DNA of 64,000 nucleotides from Thermoanaerobaculia bacterium (GCA_030431255.1 JAUIJL010000005.1:403313-467312), one strand, 5' to 3'. Positions 9,593 through 18,728 are shown, numbered from the stretch's first letter. Numbers and translations: made by a program. Notes: a model not told the origin generated them from the letters alone.

Positions 9593-9627
9593 AAAAAGCC
9601 GCAGCGCAAAACGCTGCGGCTTTTTTT
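9593..9627 (+). terminator. Rho-independent terminator of the TonB gene
   Basis: A 14-bp perfect stem (AAAAAGCCGCAGCG / CGCTGCGGCTTTTT) with loop CAAAA ends in seven T. It lies 22 bases after the stop codon. The A-rich left arm makes it usable from both sides, since the next gene converges on it. Confidence 0.95.
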
Positions 9628-9721
9628 GGGCTGATCGAGCCGACTCGGTATTTATTGTCGGCCAGCGGGCGACTCGGTATCGTCGCCCACCGACGGCATC
9701 GTCAGCCGAAACGGGCTCTGA

Positions 9722-10216
9722 TCAAGGCAAGCTGCGGAGATAGGCGGCGATGGCCAAAGCGTCCGCTTCCGTCAGCCGGAAGGGGGGCATCGGAGCCAGA
9801 ACCTCCTTGCCGTCGCGATTGATGCCCGTGGTCATCAACACGACGAATTCCTCGTCGGTGTGCTGGGGCAAGCCGGCGATGCGCGGCGCCTTGTAGGCCC
9901 AATTTTCATAACCACGAGGCGTGGTCACCGGGACCGGGCCGCCGTGCAGCCACTCGTCCATCTGCAGATTTCCTTTTTCGTCGCGGGGTGAGTGGCATTG
10001 ACCGCACATCCCCACTCCTTCAACCAGGTACTTGCCCCGCTCCACGTCGCCGGCTGCGGCGCCGGCGGTCGAAGGGGTTGCGTCGTCCGAGCCCGCCGCG
10101 TTGTCCGCCTCTTGGGAGGAAAGGGAGAGCGACAAGGCCATCAAGGGCAATAGGCATATGGCGAGCTTTTTAGCGATCGGCCCACGAAGGCCGAGGCTTT
10201 GGAAGAGGCGTTTCAA
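9722..10216 (-). CDS. Exported c-type cytochrome, TTG start
   Basis: A 164-aa monohaem cytochrome c for periplasmic electron transfer. I place the start at TTG 10216 (then AAA CGC CTC) because AAGGAG lies seven bases upstream. The longer open frame begins with an Arg/Pro-rich stretch unlike a signal sequence. Residues about 17-32 (AICLLPLMALSLSLSS) are the export signal. The haem site is CGQCH (C71, C74, H75) and the likely axial Met is M143 in APMPPF. The tail ALAIAAYLRSLP is the usual last helix of class I cytochromes. It is the third gene of a same-strand group with the CPLC membrane protein and the DUF899 protein, which suggests a redox role. Confidence 0.85.
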   Translation of the reverse strand: MKRLFQSLGLRGPIAKKLAICLLPLMALSLSLSSQEADNAAGSDDATPSTAGAAAGDVERGKYLVEGVGMCGQCHSPRDEKGNLQMDEWLHGGPVPVTTPRGYENWAYKAPRIAGLPQHTDEEFVVLMTTGINRDGKEVLAPMPPFRLTEADALAIAAYLRSLP

Positions 10217-10430
10217 GGTGAGTCTCCTTCGTTCGTTTCTGCCGGGCTCCGCCACGGTCGTGACAGGCGGGGGCCACTCGGTGGCGGCTCGCTCGGGCGG
10301 CGCCCTCGATGGCGGGCCCGCCGATAGCGGCCCCTCCGAGAGCGATCTCGTGAATGACCGCATTATTTCACTGAACTCCGGATTTTCACCAACTTCATCG
10401 GCAATCGGCCTTGAATCCACGAACCAATCC

Positions 10431-10904
10431 TCAGGGAGACGGACTGCACGGCTCGGAGGCTAGGCAGATCCTCGCGAATCGAATCAGCAGCACCAGCGAT
10501 GCCGCCAGCACCACCGTGCCCATCAAACCCCGCCAAAGACCGAGGGTCGAGGCGGATAGGCCGAGCATCGCCAAAGCCGTGGAATAACCCGCGAGACAAA
10601 GCGGGCATTTGGGCAATACCGCCAGACCGAGGCCTGAAACGAGAAGAGAGGCCGCCGCCGAGCGATCGGCGGCGGTGCCAAAACCCATTGAGCGCAACAG
10701 ACGCCGCGGGTCGGGCTCCTCCGGCCGCGACGGGGCCTCTCCGTGCCTGGTCTCTCCGTGCTTGGTCTCTCCGTGCCGGTGCTCCCCGTATGGCGACGCA
10801 TTCGACTTGGGAGGTCCGCAAGCGGGACAAAACGACCGGGACCCGGAAACACCCGAATCGGATGTTCCCTTCCTCGGATCGGAATCAGCTTTCGTAGCGG
10901 TCAT
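10431..10904 (-). CDS. Small membrane protein with CPLC motif (MerC-like)
   Basis: About 157 aa. The ATG at 10904 lies inside the end of the DUF899 gene (20-bp overlap), so translation is probably coupled. The N-terminal part is hydrophilic, with FCPACG and three HGE(T/A) five-residue repeats encoded by a 15-bp tandem repeat. The C-terminal half has two hydrophobic segments around LPKCPLCLAGYS, which recalls MerC-type small membrane proteins with paired cysteines. Metal or thiol handling is plausible but not shown. A later start at MGFGTAADRS would remove the repeats. Confidence 0.6.
   Translation of the reverse strand: MTATKADSDPRKGTSDSGVSGSRSFCPACGPPKSNASPYGEHRHGETKHGETRHGEAPSRPEEPDPRRLLRSMGFGTAADRSAAASLLVSGLGLAVLPKCPLCLAGYSTALAMLGLSASTLGLWRGLMGTVVLAASLVLLIRFARICLASEPCSPSP
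10739..10783. repeat. 15-bp in-frame tandem repeat
   Basis: Units of CTCCGTGCCTGGTCT start at 10739, 10754 and 10769; the third is degenerate. On the minus strand they encode HGET(K/R) repeats in the N-terminal part of the CPLC membrane protein. Confidence 0.8.
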
Positions 10905-11658
10905 GGTGGCGGACCCAGGCCATGGTGAACGGCAAACCGGCTTCATCGCGTCCCTTCGGCACCAGGTCCAGAAAGTTGTAGGCGCCGATGAAGACGTCCA
11001 GGCCGCGGGCGAAGGTCGAGTAGGTGTGGAAAATACGCCCCTCCTCATCCTTGTAGAAGACGCTCAGGCCCGGTGCTTCCGGCTCCGGGAAATGCTGCAG
11101 GGTGTAGTTGTAGTCCATCTCCTTGCGCTCGATCTCTTCCGGCGAGAACGACACCCGGTAGTCCCAATTGAAGTCGTTGCCCATGGACGAAACCCATTTG
11201 AAATCCCAGCCCATGCGTCGTTTGAACGCGTCCAGACTCGACAGCGATCCCCGAGAGACGGTAACCAGGGTGGTATCGCGCTGCGCCAGATGCACGATCG
11301 CCGGCTCGTAATGGTCCGCCAACAATGAGCAAGCGGGACAGCCCTCGGTCCAGTCCGGACCGAGCATGAAGTGGTACACGATCAGCTGACTACGGCCCGC
11401 GAAGAGATCCGAAAGGCTTTCCGGCCCGTCCTGTCCCTCGAAGACGTACTCTTTTTCCACCCTACGCCAGGGCAGCGACCGTCGTTTTTGCGCCAGCTCC
11501 TCTCTCAATCGAGTGAATTCTTTCTCCTGGCTCAGCAGCTCCCGGCGGGCCGCCAGCCAAGATTCGTTGGACACGATCTCCGCCTTCATGGAGTCGGAGG
11601 CATCTGCAGACCACTGCTTTTCGGACGGCTGCTTTTCGGACGGCTGCTCTTCGATCAT
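10885..11658 (-). CDS. DUF899 family thioredoxin-like protein
   Basis: A 257-aa cytoplasmic protein. The family signature is clear: LPWRRVEKEYVFEG, YHFMLGPDWTEGCPACS, VTVSRGSLSSLDAFKRRMGW, and NYTLQHFPEPEAPGLSVFYKDEEG. DUF899 proteins have a thioredoxin-like fold; GCPACS is the candidate redox site. The ATG at 11658 is preceded by GGAG six bases upstream; longer starts lack this. The first residues contain five-residue EKQPS repeats from a 15-bp tandem repeat. It is the first gene of the minus-strand group with the CPLC protein and cytochrome c. Confidence 0.85.
   Translation of the reverse strand: MIEEQPSEKQPSEKQWSADASDSMKAEIVSNESWLAARRELLSQEKEFTRLREELAQKRRSLPWRRVEKEYVFEGQDGPESLSDLFAGRSQLIVYHFMLGPDWTEGCPACSLLADHYEPAIVHLAQRDTTLVTVSRGSLSSLDAFKRRMGWDFKWVSSMGNDFNWDYRVSFSPEEIERKEMDYNYTLQHFPEPEAPGLSVFYKDEEGRIFHTYSTFARGLDVFIGAYNFLDLVPKGRDEAGLPFTMAWVRHHDRYES
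11613..11657. repeat. 15-bp in-frame tandem repeat
   Basis: Units of GCTGCTTTTCGGACG start at 11613, 11628 and 11643. They encode EKQPS/EKQWS repeats right after the start codon of the DUF899 gene. Confidence 0.8.
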
Positions 11659-11778
11659 CGGTTTCTCCGGACATAGGAGTCCCATGTGCCGTCTCGGTCG
11701 AGACCACACCCTGTCCTTCTGGACCCCTGGTTTTCTAGCTTGGGCCGACAAACGGCCCGCGGATAGGTTCGTCTAACA

Positions 11779-11808
11779 GGCTCTCTTCAAACTGGCTCTT
11801 TTCAAACT
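11779..11808. repeat. 15-bp tandem repeat between genes
   Basis: GGCTCTCTTCAAACT at 11779-11793 is followed by GGCTCTTTTCAAACT at 11794-11808 (one mismatch) and the beginning of a third unit. It lies just past the stop of the AHSA1 gene, upstream of the DUF899 gene. Confidence 0.75.
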
Positions 11809-11837
11809 GGCTCTCGCCTAAAGCGTTGGGGAGATGC

Positions 11838-12302
11838 TCACGTCGTACCGGTCTCCACGCAGCGAATCAGCGAGCCGATGCACGCCGCCCAGCCTTCCCC
11901 ATGCTCGGCCCTCAGCTGCGGATCGACGATGCGCTCGTGGGTCAGCACGATTTCGGTCTCATCCCCCAAGTCGAGAAAGTCCACGGTGACCACCGTTTCC
12001 CCCACCTCCGCGGCGGGTGGCTCCCAATCCCAGGTGTAGACCAAGCGCTGGGGCTCGACGACTTCCAGGAACTCGCCGAAACAAACGAAAACTTGGTCCG
12101 ACTTCGGGTCCCGCATGCCCAGCCGATATTTGCCACCCACCCTCAGGTCCACCTCCGCCAGCGCCGTGCTGCCGTCGGGATCGGCGTGCCACCAGCGCTT
12201 GAGGTGCTCCGGTTGAGTCCAGGCGGCGAAGACCCTAGGCCGGGGCGCCGGGATGGTTCGTCGGACGACGAGCGCGTCGTGCTCAGTCTTTTTCAGAAAC
12301 AT
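11838..12302 (-). CDS. AHSA1/SRPBCC-domain protein
   Basis: About 154 aa from the ATG at 12302, which overlaps the end of arsR by 20 bp. The fold is the START/AHSA1 helix-grip. Visible family motifs are VVRRTIPAPRPRVFAAWTQPEHLKRWW, the GGKYRLGM strand, and the C-terminal HGEGWAACIGSLIRCV helix. These single-domain proteins bind hydrophobic ligands and are very often paired with an ArsR-type repressor, as here. No catalytic residue can be assigned. Confidence 0.9.
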   Translation of the reverse strand: MFLKKTEHDALVVRRTIPAPRPRVFAAWTQPEHLKRWWHADPDGSTALAEVDLRVGGKYRLGMRDPKSDQVFVCFGEFLEVVEPQRLVYTWDWEPPAAEVGETVVTVDFLDLGDETEIVLTHERIVDPQLRAEHGEGWAACIGSLIRCVETGTT

Positions 12303-12672
12303 GACGGGTAGTCCCCCCGGAGTCGTCGGCATCGCCGGTTTCTGTTTCCGACTGGGCGAGGTACTCGGCCAAGCTGTCGAGCTTGCTCTCCCAGAAGCTA
12401 CGGTAGCGGTCGACCCACTCCGCCGCCCCCTGCAGGGGCTCGGGCACAAATCGGGCCCGCTTGCTCCGACCCACACGCTCCCGGGCCAGCAGGCCCGCTC
12501 GCTCCAGAACCTTCAGGTGTTTGGAAATCGCCGGCGCCGAGATGTCGAACGGCTCCGACAGCTCCGCCACCGTCAGGTCCCCATTCGCCAAGCTGGCGAG
12601 GATCGCCCTGCGGGTGGGATCCGAGAGGGCGAAGAAGACTTCGTCCAGTTGTTGCGCTCTTGAATTAACCAT
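12283..12672 (-). CDS. ArsR-family transcriptional repressor
   Basis: A 129-aa winged-helix DNA-binding protein. The core reads FFALSDPTRRAILASLANGDLTVAELSEPFDISAPAISKHLKVLERAGLL, where ISAPAISKHLKVL is the recognition helix. It lacks the metal-binding ELCVC box, so it belongs to the group paired with AHSA1 proteins rather than to metal sensors. The start is ATG 12672, which lies at the centre of a perfect 20-bp palindrome; a longer frame to 12723 would run upstream through that operator. It is transcribed ahead of and coupled to the AHSA1 gene. Confidence 0.9.
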   Translation of the reverse strand: MVNSRAQQLDEVFFALSDPTRRAILASLANGDLTVAELSEPFDISAPAISKHLKVLERAGLLARERVGRSKRARFVPEPLQGAAEWVDRYRSFWESKLDSLAEYLAQSETETGDADDSGGTTRHVSEKD

Positions 12673-12682
12673 ATGGTTAATT
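12663..12682. promoter_or_regulatory. ArsR operator over the start codon
   Basis: AATTAACCATATGGTTAATT is a perfect 20-bp palindrome. The arsR ATG is its centre (12672-12670 on the minus strand). It matches the TTAACCA/TGGTTAA type of site used for autorepression by ArsR regulators of AHSA1 pairs. Confidence 0.8.
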
Positions 12683-12864
12683 ATCGGAGCCACCGGCTCA
12701 GCTGTCAAGGCTTTGGTCGTCAAATCGCATCCAATCTGCGAAATCGAGGCTCATTGGGTTCTTTTTCCTGAGCTTGGCGCCTTAGGCATCGAGGCGGAGA
12801 GATTCTTCTCCGATCCCTTCATCCATCGATTCACACCGCTCAATTCGTTGAGCAAGGAGATGCC

Positions 12865-15800
12865 ATGTCTAATCCCAGTGTCCCCCTGTGTGGGACGTTA
12901 AAACCGACGTCCACGAAGGCTCGATTCTCACACTCTCTGAAGCGGCTCGGTCTTTGCCTAGCAGCACTTTCCCTGGGGGCTTTTGCCGCCCAGGGAGAGG
13001 TCTTGCCGCACCCGGAAAACCTGATTCCCGATTCGGGTTTCGAAGGCGGCTTGTTGCAGGATCCGTTCAGTAGCAGCTTCAAAGGCAGCCTATTCATCGA
13101 CACCACGGAGGCCTTGACCGGCAATGCTTCGCTGCGCCTCACCGCCAATCACAACAACGCCTATACGGCGCCTTGGCGCAACAGCCCCGACGCCGCCGTC
13201 GCCGCCATCTCCGGCGAGCAAGCTTTCGAGCTGTCGGCCTGGGTCAAGGCCGACTCCGCCGCGAGCCAGGTCAAGATGTTCATCTTCTGCCTGGACGAAA
13301 CCTACGAGTACCTCACCTATCCCTTCACCAGCCAAGGGTTTACGGTCGGTACCGATTGGTCCCCCGTATCCATGAGCCATAGCTGTCCGGCGGGCAGCAA
13401 ATTCGCCAGCGTGCGTTTGCAGGTTTCAGTGGCCGGCACCACCACCTGGTGGGACGACGTCTCCCTTCGACGGATCAGCGACGGCGGCTCGAATTTGCTC
13501 GCCAACGGTGGATTCGAAGGTCCCGCGCTGATCCCGCCTTTCGCCAACGCCTGGCAGGGCTCATTGACGCGAGACCCCGGCACCAAATACGTCGGCAATT
13601 ATGCGCTGAGGCACGATTCCACGAGCACGGACAGCTTTACCCTGCCCTATCGGATCGAACCGGGAGCTGGTGTGGTCGCCCTCGACGGCCAGGGGGGTGA
13701 CTTCGAGCTGTCGGCTTGGGCCAAGGCGGCGACCGCCGACACCCAGGCTCAGCTGCGCATCTTCTGTCTCGACGCGGCCTACGAATTCACGTCCTTCCCG
13801 GTGGCGACCCAAACCGCGAGCCTCGGCACGGACTGGCAACGGGTCGCCGTCGAGCACAGCTGCGATCCAGCGGCGAAATTCGTGGCGGTCCGCCTCGACA
13901 CGGACGGCGTGGGATCTACCATTTGGTGGGATGAGGTCCGACTCTCGGACAAAAGCGGTTTCGTCAACCGGATTCCCGACCCCGACTTCGAATCGGGCGT
14001 GCTGAGACGGCCGTTCGCCAATGCTTTCCAGGGCACGTTGGCGATCGACAGCGCGGAGTCGCTGACCGGTGACTATTCCTTGCGGCTCACCGCCACCCAG
14101 AACAACGATGGTTTCACGGCCCCCTACCAAGGCTCCTCCGACGCGGCCCTGATCGCCCTCGACGGCGAAACCCCGCTTCGGCTTTCGGCCTGGGCCAAGG
14201 CCGACGCCGCCGGCACGCCGGTGCAGATGCGCATCATTTGCCTCAGCTCCACCTATGTATTCGGTGTGCCGACGGGACTGCTTTCGGCCACCGTGGACAC
14301 CGACTGGCAACGCTTGGAGCTCGAGCACACCTGCCCCGAAACCGCCGCCTTCGCTTCCCTGCGCTTGGATGTGGACCAGAACGGTCGCAGCGTTTGGTGG
14401 GATCAGATGGCCTTCGGCAGGAGCCCGAGCCACCTGGACGTGCTCAAAGAGCACTACGCCATTTACGTGGAAGCCCAAGATCAAAGCTTCGGTCAAATGC
14501 AGGTCGACTTCCTGAGCTTCGACCACTACGACGTCTCAGAGATGGCGGGGCTGAATACCCTCGATCTCCACGTGTTCGACCCGTCGGGCCAATTCGGCCT
14601 ACAAACCGTGACCCTCGCCGGCCCTTCGGGAGACGAGGCGGCGATTCGCAGCGTCTGGCGGAGCTACACCGCTGAGGAGACCCAGGCTTGGAACGTCAAA
14701 CGCAGCCAGGCCCCTAGCACTGTAGACCAGCTCGCGACCTTGGTGGAAAGCTCCTATTCCGAGATCCACGGCGGCACGTTCACCACTGAAGCGGTCTCTT
14801 CCTACGAGATCTCGGCCCAACTGGGCTCGAGCTCCAGCACCTATCGAGCCATGGCCTTCTGGCTGCGCAACCAGAGTAGCTCGGCGCTCGAATACCTGAT
14901 TCTCGACCCGGTGCTCGTGGGCGTGGAGAACATCGAGCAAAGGCTCGGAGCCCTCGACGCGGCCATGGAAGCTCAAGCCAACCAAGGTTTCGAATACCAA
15001 CCCCAGCCTACAAAATCCGGAAATCCCCAATGCAAAGCGGATCCGTTCACCAACCATTATCGGTACAACGGCCAAAGCTTGGAGATTGACTACCAAACCA
15101 CTGGAGTCGCCCTGCCGACAACGGTGCGAAAAACCGACGCCCAAGGGCATACGCAAGGTAATCACTACTTCGAAGGGGCCGTAGACCTCACCTGTCAGTG
15201 CTATGAGAATTGCGACAACGTAGCCGTGACGCAGGTCAGGGACGTCAATCGCCACGAAACCTCACCCAACTACCACGCACCGGGTTGTCACGGTATTCCC
15301 TTGGTGGTGGCTTCGGATTCTTCGATTCAAACCGGCAACGACGGAAACGCGGTCTGGGGTAAGGCCGCCATGGGCTCGGCGATCGTCGAATGCAACGACT
15401 TCGGTATTTATTGCCACTGCGAAGACGTCACCGTGGGCGTGACGATTGAAAGCAATCTTCCCGGATTATTGATAGAGGGCCAGATCGGCTTCACCGCCAG
15501 CACCCAAGTGACGCCGCTGAAGATGGCGGTCAACGCCCAATGCCCGGCCTGTACCAAGCTCTTCAACGCCGACGTGACCGTGAGGGGGCTGGCCAACGGG
15601 GCCTCGACCACCGTCACCCGCAGCTACCTCGACGAAGGCCAACACCATCAAGCGTCCAAAACCGTGACTCAATTCGGAACGGAAGAGGACGACATCTCGG
15701 TAACCTTCGACACCAAAGTGCCGGACGGGGTCGAGGTGACCTTCGACCCATCGAATCCCGCTTGTGGAAAGGCGTCCTCGAACGTGCGCGGCGAGGATCT

Positions 15801-18447
15801 CTCCCTGACAATCCAATGCAACTCCGAATGCACGGGCACCAACGGTGGCCCGGAGTGCGATCCTGTGCCTTTGGGCGGCATGGCCTCCGGTATCGATTAC
15901 GCCGAATACGTGACCATCACCATCGATGCCGACGACGGTCAATCTTCCGGCAAGCTGGTGGGCAGCAACGGTTTCTTCCCGTTGAATATGTCGGCCCACA
16001 TCGGCACCGGCTTCACGGTGGAGATTCGCAACCAAAGCAACGAAGCCAAGGAGTGCACCCTCACGACCCACAACAGCGGCGTGGTGGGAGAAGCGAATAC
16101 CAACAACGGCTTCTTCAAAGCGGTGACCGTGGCTTGCGAGTGCCCGTCCGGTGAAACCTGCGACGACCCCACCCCACCGGCGTGGGAAGACAGCGAGCTG
16201 CGGGAGCTGATCCAAGAGATCACCCCACCACCGACGGATCTATGGCCCTTCGACGTGGGTATTCCCGCTCCGAATTGCAACTATGAATGCCCGGAGAATA
16301 TGGAGCCCACGTGGGAGTGCACGGACGTCTACGACGATGAAGGAAACTTCCTCTACGAGGATTGCACCCTCGAGCAACCGACCTGCAAATGGAATTGCGA
16401 TTTCGGCTCCACCGCGGGTCCGACCATCCTCGGCTCGACCTATTTGGCGACCCAGCCCAACGGCTTGGAGCTGCTGACCATCGACGTGACGGCCCGTGAC
16501 AACGAAGACGGAGTCGACGGATTCTTGATCTTCATCGACGGCGAGCTGGTCAAGGGCGTGCAAACCCCCGAGGGCGGTGCCACGGGCTCCATGAACGCCA
16601 CCTTGGACGTCAGCGACTATCCGGACGGCAATCACGAGCTGGTGATCCTCGCCCTCGACGACGCTCAAGGCAACCAAACCCCGACCATGGAGGTCTTGAC
16701 CTTCGAAACCACCGCCGGCGCGGGGCCGTGTGCCTCGGATTCGGCCGGCCCCGGCTTGTCGGTGCTACCGTCGGCGGGTTCCGTCTTGCCCCCGGGTCCG
16801 GTGTCGATCCAAGCCTTTGCCGACGACGAGAACCTCGTCGATCGGGTCAAGATCTGGATTGACGGACAGGCCCAAACCCTCCACTCGGAGCCCTGGATCC
16901 GCTCTTGGAACGCCACCCCCGGCGTGCACGACATCATGGTCCGGGCCTGGGATTCCTGCGGCAACTTCCGCACCCTCAGCTACCAGCTGACCGTGCAAGC
17001 GGATTGCACCAACGATTCCACCTATCCGACGGTCACTTTGGACAGCCCGGCCCATGGGGCGAGCCTGACCGAGGGAGTCGTGACTTTGGAAGCCACCGCA
17101 AGCGACGCCAACGGCATCAGCGCAGTGCAATTCAAGGTCGGCGGCACGGTGATCGGCACCGACTCGGTGGCCCCCTACACCTTCGATTGGGCGGCGACAC
17201 CCGGCAGATTCAGCGTGACCGCCAAGGCGATCGACGGCTGCAACCTCGCCGCCACGTCGTCCGCCCACACGGTGACCATCACCGAGGAACCGGCGGATTG
17301 CTCCACGGACAACGTGGGACCGGTGGTGCAGATCAGCTCGCCGGTCGATGGGGGTCAGCTCACCGCCGGCCAGACTGTCACCTTGGCGGCCACCGCCAAC
17401 GACACGAGCGGCGTCGAGAGGGTGCAATTCTTCGTCGACGACATGTTGTTGTCGGCGGATCTGTGGGCGCCTTACCAAGGCAGCTGGAATCCGAGCCCCG
17501 GCCTGCACACCCTCAAAGCCCGAGGCATCGACCATTGCGGCAATATGAGGTCTCAGGAGATCACGGTTACCGTCGGCGATGAGGACGGATGTGATGTCGA
17601 CAGCACCAATCCTTCGGTCGGCTGGATCTCGCCGTTGCAGGGGGACTTGGTGACCCCGGGCACCGTGCAGCTCCAGGCCTCCGCGGCCGACGCCAACGGC
17701 ATCGACAAGGTGCAATTCTTCGTCGACGGCAGCTTGCTGGCCGCCGACCACGATGCGCCTTTCAGCCTGCCTTGGCAGGCGGCTCCAGGGGATTACACCC
17801 TCAAAGCCCGGGCGATCGATACCTGCGGACGGATGGCGTCCTCGGAGATCTCGATCACCGTCGGTCAGGCCAACGCCTGTGATACCGATCAGGTGTTGCC
17901 GACAATCTCCGTGACCTCACCGGCCGACGGCGCGAGCTTGTCTCCGGGACAAATCGCCCTCAACGCCAATGCCTCGGACGCCAACGGGGTGGAAAAGGTG
18001 CAATTCTTCGTCAATGACGCCTTGATCGGCGCCGACTTCACCGCACCCTACGCCACCACCTGGACCGCGCCCCCAGGCAGCCACACGATCAAGGCGCGAG
18101 CCACGGATATGTGCGGCAATCTCAAGGCCCAGGAGATCGACGTCACGGTGGGTGATCCCGCCGGCTGCGACGCCGACAGCACCAAACCGTGGATCAACCT
18201 GGTGACCCCGGCCGCGGGCTCGAGCCTCAACGCCGGAACCCCGGTCAGCCTGTCCGCTCAAGCTTCCGACGACAGCGGCATCGACAAGGTGCAATTCTTC
18301 GTCGACGGCAGCTTGATCGGCGCCGACCACACTGCGCCCTACGAGCTGATGTGGAATCCCTCCCCGGGTGACCACGAGGTCAAGGCGCGGGCGTTGGACA
18401 CCTGCGGCAACCTGAAAGCGGACATTCACATCGTGAACGCCCAATAA
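12865..18447 (+). CDS. Giant secreted mosaic protein with jelly-roll and Ig-like repeats
   Basis: An 1860-aa exported protein with AAGGAG five bases before ATG. The signal region is near residues 25-44 (LGLCLAALSLGAFAAQG). Three tandem modules of about 155 aa (about 52-202, 207-365, 366-525) each begin with (G/D)FE(G/S)G-like text and contain LSAW(V/A)KA and WWD, resembling jelly-roll carbohydrate-binding modules. A Cys-rich middle region spans about 700-1180. Seven Ig-like repeats of about 93 aa follow to the end. Six of these carry a Cys at each end (C-x-x-D ... DxCG), likely forming disulphides, with motif VQFFVDGSLIGADHTAPY. No catalytic domain was seen. An adhesin or polysaccharide-binding surface protein is the best guess. 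It has no C-terminal sorting tail. Confidence 0.8.
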   Translation: MSNPSVPLCGTLKPTSTKARFSHSLKRLGLCLAALSLGAFAAQGEVLPHPENLIPDSGFEGGLLQDPFSSSFKGSLFIDTTEALTGNASLRLTANHNNAYTAPWRNSPDAAVAAISGEQAFELSAWVKADSAASQVKMFIFCLDETYEYLTYPFTSQGFTVGTDWSPVSMSHSCPAGSKFASVRLQVSVAGTTTWWDDVSLRRISDGGSNLLANGGFEGPALIPPFANAWQGSLTRDPGTKYVGNYALRHDSTSTDSFTLPYRIEPGAGVVALDGQGGDFELSAWAKAATADTQAQLRIFCLDAAYEFTSFPVATQTASLGTDWQRVAVEHSCDPAAKFVAVRLDTDGVGSTIWWDEVRLSDKSGFVNRIPDPDFESGVLRRPFANAFQGTLAIDSAESLTGDYSLRLTATQNNDGFTAPYQGSSDAALIALDGETPLRLSAWAKADAAGTPVQMRIICLSSTYVFGVPTGLLSATVDTDWQRLELEHTCPETAAFASLRLDVDQNGRSVWWDQMAFGRSPSHLDVLKEHYAIYVEAQDQSFGQMQVDFLSFDHYDVSEMAGLNTLDLHVFDPSGQFGLQTVTLAGPSGDEAAIRSVWRSYTAEETQAWNVKRSQAPSTVDQLATLVESSYSEIHGGTFTTEAVSSYEISAQLGSSSSTYRAMAFWLRNQSSSALEYLILDPVLVGVENIEQRLGALDAAMEAQANQGFEYQPQPTKSGNPQCKADPFTNHYRYNGQSLEIDYQTTGVALPTTVRKTDAQGHTQGNHYFEGAVDLTCQCYENCDNVAVTQVRDVNRHETSPNYHAPGCHGIPLVVASDSSIQTGNDGNAVWGKAAMGSAIVECNDFGIYCHCEDVTVGVTIESNLPGLLIEGQIGFTASTQVTPLKMAVNAQCPACTKLFNADVTVRGLANGASTTVTRSYLDEGQHHQASKTVTQFGTEEDDISVTFDTKVPDGVEVTFDPSNPACGKASSNVRGEDLSLTIQCNSECTGTNGGPECDPVPLGGMASGIDYAEYVTITIDADDGQSSGKLVGSNGFFPLNMSAHIGTGFTVEIRNQSNEAKECTLTTHNSGVVGEANTNNGFFKAVTVACECPSGETCDDPTPPAWEDSELRELIQEITPPPTDLWPFDVGIPAPNCNYECPENMEPTWECTDVYDDEGNFLYEDCTLEQPTCKWNCDFGSTAGPTILGSTYLATQPNGLELLTIDVTARDNEDGVDGFLIFIDGELVKGVQTPEGGATGSMNATLDVSDYPDGNHELVILALDDAQGNQTPTMEVLTFETTAGAGPCASDSAGPGLSVLPSAGSVLPPGPVSIQAFADDENLVDRVKIWIDGQAQTLHSEPWIRSWNATPGVHDIMVRAWDSCGNFRTLSYQLTVQADCTNDSTYPTVTLDSPAHGASLTEGVVTLEATASDANGISAVQFKVGGTVIGTDSVAPYTFDWAATPGRFSVTAKAIDGCNLAATSSAHTVTITEEPADCSTDNVGPVVQISSPVDGGQLTAGQTVTLAATANDTSGVERVQFFVDDMLLSADLWAPYQGSWNPSPGLHTLKARGIDHCGNMRSQEITVTVGDEDGCDVDSTNPSVGWISPLQGDLVTPGTVQLQASAADANGIDKVQFFVDGSLLAADHDAPFSLPWQAAPGDYTLKARAIDTCGRMASSEISITVGQANACDTDQVLPTISVTSPADGASLSPGQIALNANASDANGVEKVQFFVNDALIGADFTAPYATTWTAPPGSHTIKARATDMCGNLKAQEIDVTVGDPAGCDADSTKPWINLVTPAAGSSLNAGTPVSLSAQASDDSGIDKVQFFVDGSLIGADHTAPYELMWNPSPGDHEVKARALDTCGNLKADIHIVNAQ

Positions 18448-18466
18448 GCGGCCCTCACCCCCCTCT

Positions 18467-18495
18467 CCCCCCTCTCCCGGGACGGGAGAGGGGGG
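18467..18495. repeat. 12-bp inverted repeat after the mosaic gene
   Basis: CCCCCCTCTCCC and GGGAGAGGGGGG are perfect arms around GGGAC, about 20 bases after the stop codon. It may end transcription, although only ATTT follows. Confidence 0.55.
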
Positions 18496-18636
18496 GATTT
18501 GATTGCTTGCGCTTCGCGCGCGCATTGGAAGGTGATTCTGAACCGTTTGGGCGTACAGTCATCGCGCGATCCCTCCCCCCCCCGAACCCGACGTCGCCGA
18601 AAACATCACAAACCATTGATTCGAAGCTACTTAACG

Positions 18637-18700
18637 TAGGCGAGGGGCTTGCCCCCTCCCGCCGACATCTCAGACGGGCGGGGACAAGCCCCGCCCCTAC
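18637..18700. repeat. Composite inverted copy of the interspersed palindrome
   Basis: The right half GGGCGGGG-ACAAG-CCCCGCCCCTAC matches the element at 2527-2550. The left half starting GTAGGCGAGGGGCTTGCCCC is a diverged inverted copy. The two together form a larger inverted structure in the gap between convergent genes. Confidence 0.6.
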
Positions 18701-18728
18701 ACCCTGAGGATTCCGGCTTAGAGCCATC

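Noticed and set aside
16420-18447. CRISPR-like repetitive array
   Set aside because: The repeats of about 285 bases are coding Ig-like domains, not short repeats with spacers.
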